DNA of 64,000 nt from Sycobia sp. Sy_11 (Eukaryota; Arthropoda; Insecta; Hymenoptera; Epichrysomallidae), in the NCBI GenBank assembly GCA_018907035.1, contig JACCIC010000064.1, positions 434,001 through 498,000 on the forward strand, given 5' to 3'. Made by a program: the position numbers and the translations under genes. The notes beneath the pieces are model-generated. The model had not been told where the DNA came from. It made no database searches and saw nothing but the letters and a program-made list of their open reading frames with translations. Shown piece after piece: positions 9,926-20,340 of the stretch; the stretch's first letter is position 1, and each line of letters opens with the position of its first letter.

Positions 9926-11445
9926 TTCGCCTAGCAGATTCGATAGTTGGTTTATGTTCATTGAGCGCGTTTGTCTGTCGCAAGTCCCTTTATTCGCGCT
10001 CTCGTTCTGGAAACTTCGTCCACTTCCCTGGTTATATTCCTGCTTTGGACATTCTGATATTGTGAGCCCTGGGTACTTGCAATAAGCGCATGTCGGTCTG
10101 TTAGAAGTGGCTGCAGTTTGCGGAGCGGGATCACGGACCCTACATGTAGCTTCAAAGTGACCTAACCTTCCACATTTTTGGCATTTCGGAATCGGTTTTT
10201 GCTTATTCGTTTGATAAGTTCGACAGAAGTTAGCTGTATGGCCAGGCTTATTGCATAGCTGGCATGCTATAGACAATGTCTATTGCTACTTCTGCAGTCG
10301 TGGGCATTATGACCGATTGTATTACATGCTTGACACTTGATCGTTGCAAAGCACTGGGAGGTAGTGTGGTTTGACCTTCAGCAAGTATGGATAATAGCGC
10401 TTGACTTGGTCTGAGCCTTCTCTGACATTCTGCAAACGTATGACCTATTATATTGCAGTAGCTGCAAGGTGTATTCCTCGGAAGAGTTAAATTGTTTACC
10501 TGTCGGGGGTATATATTTTGTTTGCTAGGTTTATGGCGTATTTCTTGCCTCCTACATAAATTCTCTCGAGCTTCGAGTCTTCGTTCTACTGCTATTGCGT
10601 CTTTTACTACGTCCTCGATATATTCATTCTCTTTCAGTCTAGTTTCGATTTCGGGTTTTAATCCTAGTCGAAAACATTCAGTTATTGCCTTTTCGATGCC
10701 GCGCTTGAATGTGGCTGTATTTGGTGCTTTGGTTATGTGCCGATTTACTTAATAAATTTGAGAACCGATGTCTCTCATTCTATTCGCGTACTTTATGATT
10801 GATTCGTGTTCACCCTGATATTGACTACTCAGTTCGCCGAGAAGTTGGTGCACGTTTTTCGATTGGACGTAAAAGTCTTTTAAATGTTCTTTAAATTCTT
10901 CGACTGTGGTGAATGCGTACCCAGATATTATTTTTCTTGCTTCACCCAAGAGTTTTCTTTTAAGCAATTTCGTGAAACTTTCTTTGAAATTGTTGCTTAT
11001 GAGTTCCCTAGCTTCTGTACAGTATTCTAGAAACTGGCTAAAGGGAATATTTTTTCCGTCAAATTCAGGAACAAATTTTAGTGCTTCCTTTAAAGATAAG
11101 GTTATAAATTGATCGTTCATCATTTTAGTATTTGGTAGGTGTTCAGCTATTAAGCAATCACTTGTCAGGTGCGATAAGAATAGTCTGGCTGTCTCTTATT
11201 CTGCGAAGTCTATAGAGTCACCGGAAAACGATAAGTTTTCAGGGGTAGATAAACCTATGTGTATGGGACTGATGTCTTCTACATTTTGTTCGATATTTGA
11301 TTGGTCTCGAGGCATTGATGAACCGAATGGCGTAAATTTAACCTCTTTTAATTTTTTCGGAGGAGTTCTGCATTCGTCCTCTCTTGGTCGATTCTCGGAT
11401 TCGTTTTTTGATGGAATTTTTAACTCCTTTTCAGATCGAATTTTA
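9902..11445 (-). pseudogene. Errantiviral gag, interrupted
   Basis: From about 11445 the frame reads a charged N-terminal segment to a stop near 11200, then restarts and runs through the capsid-like part (FVPEFDGKNIPFSQFLEYC, then KLLGEARKII) to a stop at 10749. Coding continues in other frames (YCNIIGHTFAECQ, a C-x2-C-x4-H-x4-C knuckle, near 10460) and ends with CQLCNKPGHTANFC and CQKCGRLGHFEATC, two further knuckles, before 9902. Zinc knuckles of this kind bind RNA in the capsid. At least three breaks are present. Confidence 0.8.
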
Positions 11446-12240
11446 CTACGCGTATATATTCGATTTTTAATGTATATATATACGTGTATGAATGTATCTC
11501 TTTTTTATTTATTTAGATGGCTGTGCGGTAATTACGTGTGGCTACCATTTGTTTCGATATTTTATTTTCGTTCGTAATATATTTGATTAGATTTTCTCTC
11601 TTTTTTTTAATCGTTTCGTGTAATTGTTTAAATCAATTTTAATTGTTTCCTCAACCTTCACGTGTATAATAATTATATTTTAATATATATTTGTTCGTAA
11701 CTTATACGTTACAAGATATATATCGATTAGTAGTATCGTTTTATAAATTTTTGTAATGATTCAGTGAATTTATATATTTTTTGACCGAGAGGCAGTTGCG
11801 CGTGGCTATCGTTTGTTGCTCAGAGGCTTTGGTGCTTGGTCGTATTAATTTTTATTTTTTTAAATTTTTTCGAATGGTGAGGTTGGGTTATTAATTTGTC
11901 AACGTTAATTCATTTGTTTTACTTGTAGCATCCCGATTTAGGCTTTTTGACGATTTGTTACGTTCATTTATTAGGTTCTCCTTCCCTTTTTTTTATCGTT
12001 AAATGATTTGTATTTTTCTTTTGAAAAATTTTTACTGTGAAAAAATTTTTACTCTTATTTACTGTGAATTAGTTCCATGTGGAAAGTCGGTTCATGTTAT
12101 GTATTATCTTGGTATTATGAAGCGTTTGCTTGTCCGTATTCGTTGTGTTCGGCGAGAATATTGTGAAAGTGGAAGTTGGTGTTTGTGACATGATAATGAG
12201 CCGTCCAATTGGTTGGCAATAGTGACTAATTTTTTGATCA
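11446..12240. other. AT-rich leader side of the errantivirus, no LTR recognised
   Basis: This is where the 5' LTR and leader should lie. I found no sequence matching 4267-4654. Two similar blocks around 11514-11555 and 11790-11825 (cgtggct followed by accattt / atcgttt) hint at an internal duplication. Confidence 0.4.
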
Positions 12241-12265
12241 AAACTGCATTATGAAGTCCAAACAT

Positions 12266-12425
12266 TAACTGTATTCACCTTATATGGAACTTTGTGACTT
12301 CTACTTATTCGGTAAATTATATTTGACGATGAAAGGAAAGCGTTACAGGGATGGCGAGGACCTCCGAAAGGTAACGACCGCCGCACTATGGTACAGAATG
12401 GGTCAAAACTGGCGCATGATGCTAA
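12266..12425 (+). pseudogene. Mariner transposase C-terminal relic
   Basis: LCDFYLFGKLYLTMKGKRY corresponds to the region around the third catalytic aspartate of mariner transposases (usually P-C-D-F-F-L-F). The aspartate is retained in CDF but the rest of the protein is missing or unreadable. Confidence 0.6.
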
Positions 12426-12540
12426 AAAAAATTTTTTCGATTTTTAATAAACTATTCATATATTTTTGTTAAGTAGGATATCAAGAACGGGAATCAATAA
12501 AATTTTTTAAAAAAATATATTTTAACAATAATTATATAGT

Positions 12541-13290
12541 GAGAAAGCAGAAAAGTGCAAAATTGGCCTTTTTTAAATTAATTAATATTTTAGTACATAC
12601 TAATGAAATGAAAAATTTAACTTTTGAAAATTATTTTGTTTGGTCAAGAATACAATGCATATGCAAAAATTAAGAATATTCATGTATGAACAATTTTTTT
12701 TAATTAAAATTTCTTTTATTAGCAATTGCATAAGAAAAAAATGTACACATAGTTACACTTCCAATTTTACATTAATTTGAAGCTATGAGTCTAAAAATAA
12801 TCTGCCAAAAGTTTTATCTGCTACTAGCTGCTAGTCGAAGAGATATTTAATAATAACTATATATAAGCTATACGTAAAAATGGTCCTTTTTTATATTAAT
12901 TAATATCTTTATGGTTAATAAGAAAAAGAAAAATTTAACTTTTGACAATTAAATTATTTTTTGTCAAGAATATGATGCATATGAAAAATTAAGAATATTT
13001 ATTTATAAACAATTTGTTTTTAATAATAACACATAATATTTGTTTCATAATTTATTATAAAATAAATAAATAATAATTTAATAAAAAATTTAATAATAAC
13101 AAATGCGTTTATTTTAAAAAATTTTTATATTAACCATTGTATAAGAAAAAACTTACACGAGGATACACTTCCAATATTGCCCTAATTTGAAGCTATGCAT
13201 CTAAACAAGAATCTACAAAATGATTCATCTGCTACTAGCTGCTCCACGAAGAGATATTTAATAATAAACATATAAACTACACATACAGAT
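12541..13290. repeat. Diverged tandem duplication, two units of ~340-400 bp
   Basis: 12541-12880 and 12881-13290 share an ordered series of blocks: a tgg(c)ccttttt start, aaaaatttaacttttga, a tcaagaata-atgcatatg block, the tacacttccaat block and ctgctactagctgct near the end. I see no coding potential in either unit. Confidence 0.75.
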
Positions 13291-14505
13291 TTTGCGTTAC
13301 TTTATTTTGTTGTAGCTTTAATTTCATTGAATAAATACAGTATAAAAATAGATTTTTTATTATATGAAAAGCTCAAAATAGATTTGTTATTAACAATTAC
13401 ATTTTTTAACGGGAAATAAAAAGAAATTAATAATATTTAAAAAATTTTGCAACAAAAAATATGTATTGTATTGATGCACTTTTTGCGTATATTTTTCCTT
13501 TTCCTTATTCAAGTTGATAGTTTTTAAATAAACTTTTTATAATTTAAGTAACTGTAACGTAATTATAATGTGATTAATATAATAAGAGTATTAACTGACA
13601 GAACTTTGTAATATTTTGATACTTAAATTTCTTTTATACCTACGTAGAAAAGGAATGAAATGAATATTTACTGTTCCTTTCGATTAAATAAATATTGATA
13701 CCTATTTATACCTATTGATATCTATTGAAAAAAGTACTTGTTAACTGCTAGTAAAATTTATTTAATTAATAAATAACTGTTTAAAACTTTTGTTCGATTA
13801 TTTTAGCCTTCTATAAATAATAAAGCAAAAAATACTTGAAACTAAATATTCGACCGTATCGTAAAAGTATGTAAACATATAAGTCTACTAGGTCTTATGA
13901 CGATCTGCGTCTTTGCTGCCCTTCGTGGCAAATGATTTATGAGTTTATTGTTTAGATGCCTGATATTTTTTTATAGGTTTTAAGCTTCTCACAAAAGCTT
14001 GCAGAGTTTTCAATTTCGAGTACTGTAGTTAATCCTGCACCGTCCATACGTTTGAACAGCCGTCTTTTCTTTCCGCGATTGAAATAAAGTTCATGTTAAA
14101 AGATCATTTCGTGTATCTTTATTTTAACATTCCACCTCCTATATTTAATAAAATTTCATTATATTTTTTTTATTTAAGTTTTTTCAAGTTTCGCGTATGC
14201 GAAACTTATACAGGTAAAATGTCATTATGAATAGACGATTGTTTTTCATCAAAAAATTAATTTATAATATAAGTAAATAAACTTCGCAAATTTTATGAAT
14301 TTTTCGAACTAAAAAAATTTGTTATATAATGTTTAAAAGGCAAAATGATGTTTCGAGATATATACAATACTCTGTTTTAATAGTATTATGGGTTAGTGTA
14401 TTGAAATGAGTGGAAATAACGTTTCAAAGCTCATATCTAAGATATTTAACTTCTAAAAAATATTCAAAAGTTTTACTACAGTATTTTGAAGTTGGGTAAT
14501 GATTA
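13291..14505. other. AT-rich stretch, no gene seen
   Basis: Mostly low-complexity A/T. A less AT-rich patch at 13840-14080 has no identifiable product. Confidence 0.45.
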
Positions 14506-15346
14506 TGTAACGTTCCTATCCCCCTCGGGATAGCTTACGCGATATTATTCCAGGGTATTCTGAGAGGGGAGGAAGTATATTTGAAATTGGACAGCCAGTA
14601 GGGAAAATAAGTTTATAACACAGTATATTTTATTTAGAAAAATATAAAAATAAATATACTCATTAAAAATACTCCAAACTGTCACGGTTCTGTAACAAAA
14701 AATAAAACAAAATAATTACTTAATAAACTTAGTATAAAACCTAATAAGCTAAATTTATAAACTCATAATGATACAATTTATTTAACCGCAGACTAGTTTC
14801 CGTGAAATTTAATTAATCCGGCGCTAGTTTCCACACGGATACCCGGTGTTATTTTCCACGCGGGGAATTTTAACTGTATCAGGTGCATTTTATTCTAGGT
14901 ATAAAACTAAGGTAATATTAACTCCGCTGGTCTTTTTAGGAACGCCTCGCAACCAAGATCAAGAGTTAATAGGTAATAGAATTTTATAGGATAAGAGAAC
15001 TGCTGGTCTTTTGAGGAGCGCCTCACAACCAGGATCACGTTCTCTTCAGGGAAGGTAAAATTATTAACCGTTTGTTTTTTTGAGGAGCGCCTCGCAACAG
15101 AAATCAAGTTAATAATTTTGGTAGTGATAAATTTGGTCAGGATTAATCGAGCTCTGGACATGATGATTTAAGCTTAGTGGTAGAGAGAGAGAGAGAGAGA
15201 GAGAGACTATATATTGCGTTCTATCTCTACGGTTCGGTTTTCGGCGATCGCGTCGACTATCTTCTACAGTAGTCGTCGCGACCTTTGCCTGCTTTCGGTA
15301 TGCTTACCGTGTTCTAATCTATTAATTTAATTTAAGTTTTGTTACA
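14506..15346. other. LTR-like region carrying hairpin array A
   Basis: It starts TGTAACGTTCC and ends GTTACA, complementary termini like those of many LTRs. The start resembles 54713 onward (TGTAACGTTACG, both followed by a tagctta/taagcta word). Contents in order: three related ctagtttcc-type blocks (14790-14860), hairpin array A (14916-15148), a GA tract (about 15184-15207), then a GC-richer patch with TATATA near 15209 and an imperfect hairpin at 15249-15280. Flanking target duplications are not evident, so the boundaries are a guess. Confidence 0.35.
14916..15148 (+). repeat. Hairpin array A: conserved loops, copy-specific stems
   Basis: Three full hairpins stand in a row. A1: tattaactc (14916-14924) pairs with gagttaata (14963-14971). 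A2: aagagaac (14993-15000) pairs with gttctctt (15039-15046). A3: aaaattattaac (15057-15068) pairs with gttaataatttt (15108-15119). Loops are 38, 38 and 39 nt and clearly related, while the stems are unrelated. Inside each loop a second helix (A2: ctggt with accag; A3: ttgtt with aacag) and a third (A2 and A3: gagg-agcg-cctc; A1: agg-aacg-cct) are visible. A shorter relative follows at 15126-15148 (gataaat/attaatc, one mismatch, loop ttggtcagg). The same family occurs at 58.5 kb. I do not recognise it. Confidence 0.85.
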
Positions 15347-15524
15347 TTTTCGTGTATTCTAATAGTTTGACTTTACATTTAACTTATTATTCTTTTCGCG
15401 TGTGTGACGGAAATAATTATTATAATTTAATGTGTTTAGTGTGTTCGCGATATATTTGTGTAACAAATTTATATATCAGTCGCAATGAATTTGCGCGGTC
15501 CTGTTTTTGGCCGTCGCAATTATA

Positions 15525-15970
15525 ATATCTTATATTATAAAAAAGTAATAGTTTTTTATTTATTGTGAACTAGTTAATAAAAATCTAGTGATTATTATTG
15601 AATAACTTAACTTTAATTGATGACATTTTTCAATTTATTAAATATTTTTAAATAATTAATAAAGTGATTTGTCTTATTTATCATTTATGAATGCATTACT
15701 TATCTATAATCTTTACAAATATTAAAAGGAGATTTTTTATGGACAAATTTCTAAAAAAACGATTGTTGCGCTCGAAATATTAATATCATTCATAAAATAC
15801 GATAACAATAATAATTTTATAATAACGGAAAATGTCGACTTTATGAATAATTTATGTTAAATAAACTGAAAAATGTATTCAATTCAAATTAACTTGTTCA
15901 ATAATAATCAATAGGTTTTTATTAAATAGTTCACAATAAATAAAAAACAAGATATTACGATCATTATCCC
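15525..15970. mobile_element. ~450-bp foldback (MITE-like) palindrome
   Basis: The left arm beginning near 15551 (gttttttatttattgtgaac) is repeated inverted ending near 15948, and similarity continues inward to about 15680 and 15800. No coding sequence is present. A long imperfect palindrome of this size suggests a non-autonomous foldback or MITE, but no target duplication was confirmed. Confidence 0.55.
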
Positions 15971-16600
15971 ATTGCAAAAGACTATAGTAAAACTTTTAGT
16001 AATCTTTTATATAATTCTAAATAAATTATACTTATACAGGTTTCATTACATATATTATATATGTATTATACATGTGTAATAAATTATATGTATACCAATC
16101 ATATGTCAGGTCAATTTTGCAGTCAGGAGCATCGTGATGCAGAATTTAAGAATTTTAAAAACAAATTTTCTAAAAGATATTTAATAAAAAAACAATTGCA
16201 GGATATTTTTACTAAATTCGTCTCATAATATAGGACCCATTTCTGATATCAGAAAAAAACCCAGATTCAAATGTAAAAAATGAAAAATGTCAGAGGAAGA
16301 AAAGAAATTAATTATACAGAATGTTCAGTCCAAAAATGCATTGAAAACTGAGAATTTTTCGAGTTATGATTAATTAATTTAAAATATATATATAATTTAA
16401 ACATAATTTCCTTTAAAAAAATAATAGACTATGTTATTTGTAATAAAAAGTTTGTTTTCGAAACGATTATTTCTTTATTAAAGAGTGAATTTTTTATTTT
16501 TAGCCATGTATTTAAAAAGCATTAAGCTTTAGGATTAATTTGGACTTTTTTATTTTTTTAATACACGATCAATATTTCGAAAGATACAAGTAAAAATGTG
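15971..16600. other. AT-rich stretch, no gene seen
   Basis: Low-complexity A/T sequence; nothing recognised. Confidence 0.45.
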
Positions 16601-16602
16601 CC

Positions 16603-16780
16603 ATGCGCGCGTTTTCGCCTATTCTGTACCATAGTGCCCGGTTTTGAATATGATCCCGGTCAACTATATGAAAGTCATTTGGCACACTATTAAAACGCTC
16701 TAAACATTGTATTGAGTCGGAAGGGGACTATTTTAAAGCAAATAAATGAATTTTACCAAAATAATTTATTGTTTGTTTTT
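16603..16780 (+). pseudogene. Mariner C-terminal relic
   Basis: LLKRSKHCIESEGDYFKANK followed by a stop is the standard mariner transposase C-terminus (C-I-E-S-E-G-D-Y-F). Upstream, 16603-16637 is the reverse complement of 12384-12418 with about five mismatches, so pieces of related elements lie in opposite orientations. Confidence 0.6.
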
Positions 16781-16919
16781 GTTTTTTAAACTGGGAATTT
16801 GTGAAAGAGGCGTTTTAGTAATCAATGTTTATCGCATTAACGGTTTTTAAATGATCTAATAGTTTTATATATGGCTCAAAATATATTTAAGATGATTCAC
16901 GCTTAGATCACCCTGCCTC

Positions 16920-17570
16920 GTCAAAAATGAATATCGAAAACGGTGGTAATCTTAGTCGATAAGACTATCGGTTCAGTATTCGTAGAATTCTTGAATCTAT
17001 AAGACTGGATAAAGAACTTGCGTGGGAAATTTTAGATAAAAATTTTAGCATGCGAAATTGTATCTAAAATTAATGTCTAAAATTATCACGTTTGAACAAC
17101 AAGAAGCTCGTTGAAATATTTATATTGACACTGAATGCTGGTTTAGAAGGTCAAATGGTTACCTAACACTAATATCTTCATGTACTTACTGAACTCCGTG
17201 AAAGGATAAGAAAAAAAGATGTGAATCGTGAAGGGAGAAACCGTGACTTCTGCATCAAGACAATACGCAGTCTCATTCCGCACTGCCCGTCAGGAGGTTT
17301 CTAACCAAAAACAATATCCTTGTGTTAGACCATCCACCTTCTTTGATAAGTTATCTCTTTCCCAACGTTAAATCTTTATTAAAAGGAACAAAATTTGTGT
17401 CTGTTGAAGTCTGTGAAAGAAAAAGCAGCGCGTATGCAAAAAATAACTTGCCGAAAAAGATTTCGTGTACGATTTTGAACAATGGAAAATTCGCATGAAG
17501 TGATGCACAGTAGAAAAGGGTATACATTAAAGGTGATAAAACATAAAAATATATAATATTAAAAAATGAA
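16920..17570 (+). pseudogene. Decayed mariner transposase
   Basis: In changing frames the sequence reads MRNC and TFEQQEAR (second helix-turn-helix and linker), then HQDN-like and HSALPVRRF near 17260-17290 (second catalytic aspartate region), NNILVLDHPP near 17308, LFPTLK-like words, and EQWKIRMK followed by a VEKGY-type C-terminus near 17520. The order is that of a mariner, but there are many stops and frameshifts. Confidence 0.55.
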
Positions 17571-17769
17571 ATTTATATCACCAATTTCGTTTTTTACTTG
17601 CTAGCCACATCTCGTAAACGTATAATATGTACTTCTACTTAGATGATCATATGAATAATATAACTCTGACATATTTAAAATATTTCAATAAGTGAAAGCA
17701 AAAATTCTAGTTTATGATTTAAGTTTAAAAATACTAGAGTGATATTACGGCTTAATCGTACGAACGTTG

Positions 17770-18080
17770 CCTATGATTGCATCCTCCTTTTTAAAGATCT
17801 GTTATCAAAATTAATGAAATATACTCCTATTCGGAAAGCTAATGTCATAAAGATTTTGTAAGTACCAAGAGAGACTAATCTATCAGTTTGGTATACCAAA
17901 GGTATTCTTATTGGATAATACTAGGGAGTTTATAAATGCTATGAGATAATTTCTTGAAAATAGGTGGTATTCGTCATTTATTAATTCCGCCATATCATTC
18001 ACAAATAAATGGAGATGAATGGTAATGCTAAGGGTTGTATTATGGCTTTCTCTTAATTTTATTAGAGAGAATACTGAAAT
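17770..18080 (+). pseudogene. Decayed retroelement integrase core
   Basis: YQFGIPKVFLLDNTREFIN matches the second catalytic aspartate motif (F-G-x-P-x-x-x-x-x-D-N-G-x-E-F), and about 40 codons later RHLLIPPYHSQING matches the H-P-Q-x-N-G block that precedes the catalytic glutamate. A frameshift lies between them and the glutamate is not legible. The young mariner at 18160 begins about 80 bp downstream. Confidence 0.6.
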
Positions 18081-18159
18081 TTTTATAGACCCGAGGTAAC
18101 AAACAGTAACAACTTGTTATAGATTGTCAGTTATCTATAATATAATATAAAATAAAATA

Positions 18160-19412
18160 TTAGGAGTGTGAATAAGTCTTTCCCGTTTTTTGTAAGAGAT
18201 GGCGCCACCAATACTGTGCGAGTATTCAATGGTTACATATGTCATAATCAAAGCTTATTCATATGTCAACAATTCCATACTAACACATTAGTTAAAATTT
18301 TTTCGCATCATAAATTTTTGATATCGTGAGAATGTCGAAATTTGAGCCGAGTCGACGTCATTTGCGGGAAGTTTCACTTTATTGGTTCAATTTGAAGAAA
18401 TCTGCTGCCGAGACGCATCGATTGCTTCAGGAGGCTTATGGAGAAGGTTGTGTCGATGAATCAAGTGTTCGCGGATGGTTTCGACGCTTCAAAAGCGGTG
18501 ATTTCGACGTGGAAGACAAGGAGCGTTCCGGGCGGCCGCAAATCTTTGAAAATCGAGAATTGGCGACTTTGCTTGATGAAGATTCTTGTCAAATGCAAGA
18601 AGAACTTGCTGAAGCATTGGGAGTTGACCGAACAACCATTTCCAAGCGTTTGAAAGCCATGGGAATGATCCAAAAGCAAGGAAATTGGGTGCCGTACGAA
18701 CTGAAACTGAGAGACGTCGAACGGCGTTTTTTCACTTGCGAACAGCTGCTTCAGCGACATAAAAAAAAGGTTTTCTGCATCGTATCGTGACTGGCGATGA
18801 AAAGTGGATACGTTACGATAATCCGAAGCGAAAAAAATCATGGGGACTACCCGGCCATGCAGCATCATCGACGGCCAAGCCAAATGGTGGGACCGGCTAG
18901 GTGTGGTTTACTATGAGCTTCTGAAACCGAATGAAAGGATCACAGGCGAGGTCTATCGACGACAATTGATGCGTTTGAGCCGCGCACTGCGAGAAAAACG
19001 GCCACAATACTCCGACAGGCACGACAAAGTTATTTTGCAACATGACAATGCTCGCCCACATGTTGCACCGCCGGTGAAAACATACTTAGAAACGCTCAAA
19101 TGGGAAGTCCTACCCCACCCGCCGTATAGTCCAGACGTTGCTCCGTCTGATTACCATCTCTTCAGATCGATGACGCATGGCCTGGCTGACCAGCTCTTCC
19201 ATTCCTACGAGGAAGCCAAAAAATGGGTTGATGACTGGATAGAGGCCAAACCGGTCGAATTTTTTCGCAACGGGATTCGTATGTTGCCAGAAATATGGGA
19301 AAAAGTTGTAGCTAGCGATGGCCAATACTTTCAATAATTCATTTGTAACCATTTTTTCACAATAAAGGCTCAAAATTTAAAAAAAACGGGAAAGACTTAT
19401 TCACATACCTGA
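18160..19412 (+). mobile_element. Mariner copy 1, young but defective
   Basis: The element starts ttaggagtgtgaataag and ends with the inverted complement of the same motif, between TA dinucleotides at 18158-18159 and 19413-19414. It is about 98% identical by eye to the copy at 53200-54485, but 33 bp shorter (1253 against 1286 bp), which implies recent transposition of the same family. Confidence 0.92.
18332..19337 (+). pseudogene. Mariner transposase, frame disturbed in the middle
   Basis: The DD34D transposase cuts and pastes the element at TA sites. The N-terminal helix-turn-helix domains are open from the ATG at 18332 to a premature stop at 18788, caused by one missing base in an A-run near 18770. 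A further 32 bp is missing at about 18881, removing the segment after TAKPN. The two losses total 33 bp, so the frame is correct again from about 18885 to the stop at 19335-19337. The first catalytic aspartate (TGDEKW) lies inside the out-of-frame interval; the second (LQHDNARPH) and third (APSDYHLF) are in frame. It cannot give an active protein without frameshifting. Confidence 0.9.
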
Positions 19413-19419
19413 TAGTAAG

Positions 19420-19420
19420 T

Positions 19421-19511
<91 letters not shown>

Positions 19512-19560
19512 CATAGATAGATGAATAGATGGATGGATGGATAGGGCGATAGATAGGGCG
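19420..19560. repeat. (AT)n microsatellite with ATAG/GATG tail
   Basis: AT dinucleotides with occasional c, then tagatagatgaatagatgg-type tetranucleotides. It lies directly right of mariner copy 1. Confidence 0.9.
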
Positions 19561-19565
19561 ACGCG

Positions 19566-19775
19566 CTGACTTGTCCGGATGAAGATAATGCGTGCACTAT
19601 CCTCCGGTCAAGAAAACATAATTAAGGCGCACGTATACGTCGTCACACCTTGTACTCGACACTGTCTCCTTACCTCCCCGCCCCTTTACCTCACTACTCG
19701 TATCCACGTCATCTCACTCAACTATCCGTGCGCCGCGCAACTGACGAGCCACACATGCAGCCGATCACTTTCAAT
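19566..19775. repeat. GC-rich dispersed repeat, copy 1
   Basis: Similar over about 200 bp to 40858-41060 in the same orientation (shared tcctcc-tcaag, cgactct/cgacact-ctcctta, cactrctcg and ctgacgag words). Both copies lie just right of a dinucleotide microsatellite. Family unknown. Confidence 0.6.
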
Positions 19776-19837
19776 AAGAAAGACTAGTAGAAGTTGGAAA
19801 GAGTTTAAAATTTGTATTGAAAGTCCGGAGACAGACG

Positions 19838-20340
19838 ATGCAATTGAAGGGAAAAGCACGCAGAGTAAAAAATATTATTGCACTTATTAATACCGAGCGA
19901 CAAAATTACGCTACTGTGACTAACAAGGAGTAAATGCGTTATGAACAGTAAAATAGTAATGACAACATATTATTTTCATCGAGAATTCTGCAGCTCGGTT
20001 CTGATGAGAAACTTATTTACACCGAATTAGCATGAATAGAATGGAATGACGATACGAAAAAAAGAAGCAAGAAATTTTCCAGACGAGTAATTCAAGAATT
20101 TCATCAAACACAAGAAAAATATTATCAGATAAGATATTCAGAGAAAAAAGTCAACATTGGAAGAGCTACAAGAAACGATAAACGTATCAAAGAAAACAAA
20201 AAAGGGAATAAAAAGTCGAACCTACCTCTTTAATGCACGAAATATCATTTTACGCGAAAAAGTGCGAGTCTTCAGATTGACTGAAACGTTTCACGAGGTT
20301 TCACATAGATGAATAAGTTTATGTTACTTTGACAAGTGCG
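19838..20340 (+). mobile_element. Penelope-like 5' region
   Basis: This block is repeated on the minus strand at about 26820-27365, next to a minus-strand Penelope-like RT, which suggests it is the 5' end of that family. A partly open, lysine-rich frame (KKRSKKFSRRVIQEFHQ near 20060) may be the N-terminal part of the protein. Confidence 0.5.

Larger units (their letters stand above)
4267..11445 (-). mobile_element. Errantivirus (gypsy-type endogenous retroelement), decayed
   Basis: Read on the minus strand the order is gag, protease, RT, RNase H, linker, integrase and an env relic. This order, together with the env C-terminus, is typical of insect errantiviruses. Every open frame is broken by stops or frameshifts and part of env is missing. 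I could not find a second copy of the 3' non-coding sequence at the 5' end (11.4-12.2 kb), so paired LTRs are not shown. The element is not capable of encoding complete proteins as it stands. Confidence 0.85.

Noticed and set aside
14916..15119. CRISPR-like array (regularly spaced repeats with unique parts)
   Set aside because: The unique parts are the two arms of each repeat's own stem, not spacers; copies are few and imperfect, and the context is eukaryotic transposon DNA with no cas genes.
19397..19597. 66-residue minus-strand frame with IYIYIY
   Set aside because: It is the translation of the AT microsatellite beside mariner copy 1.
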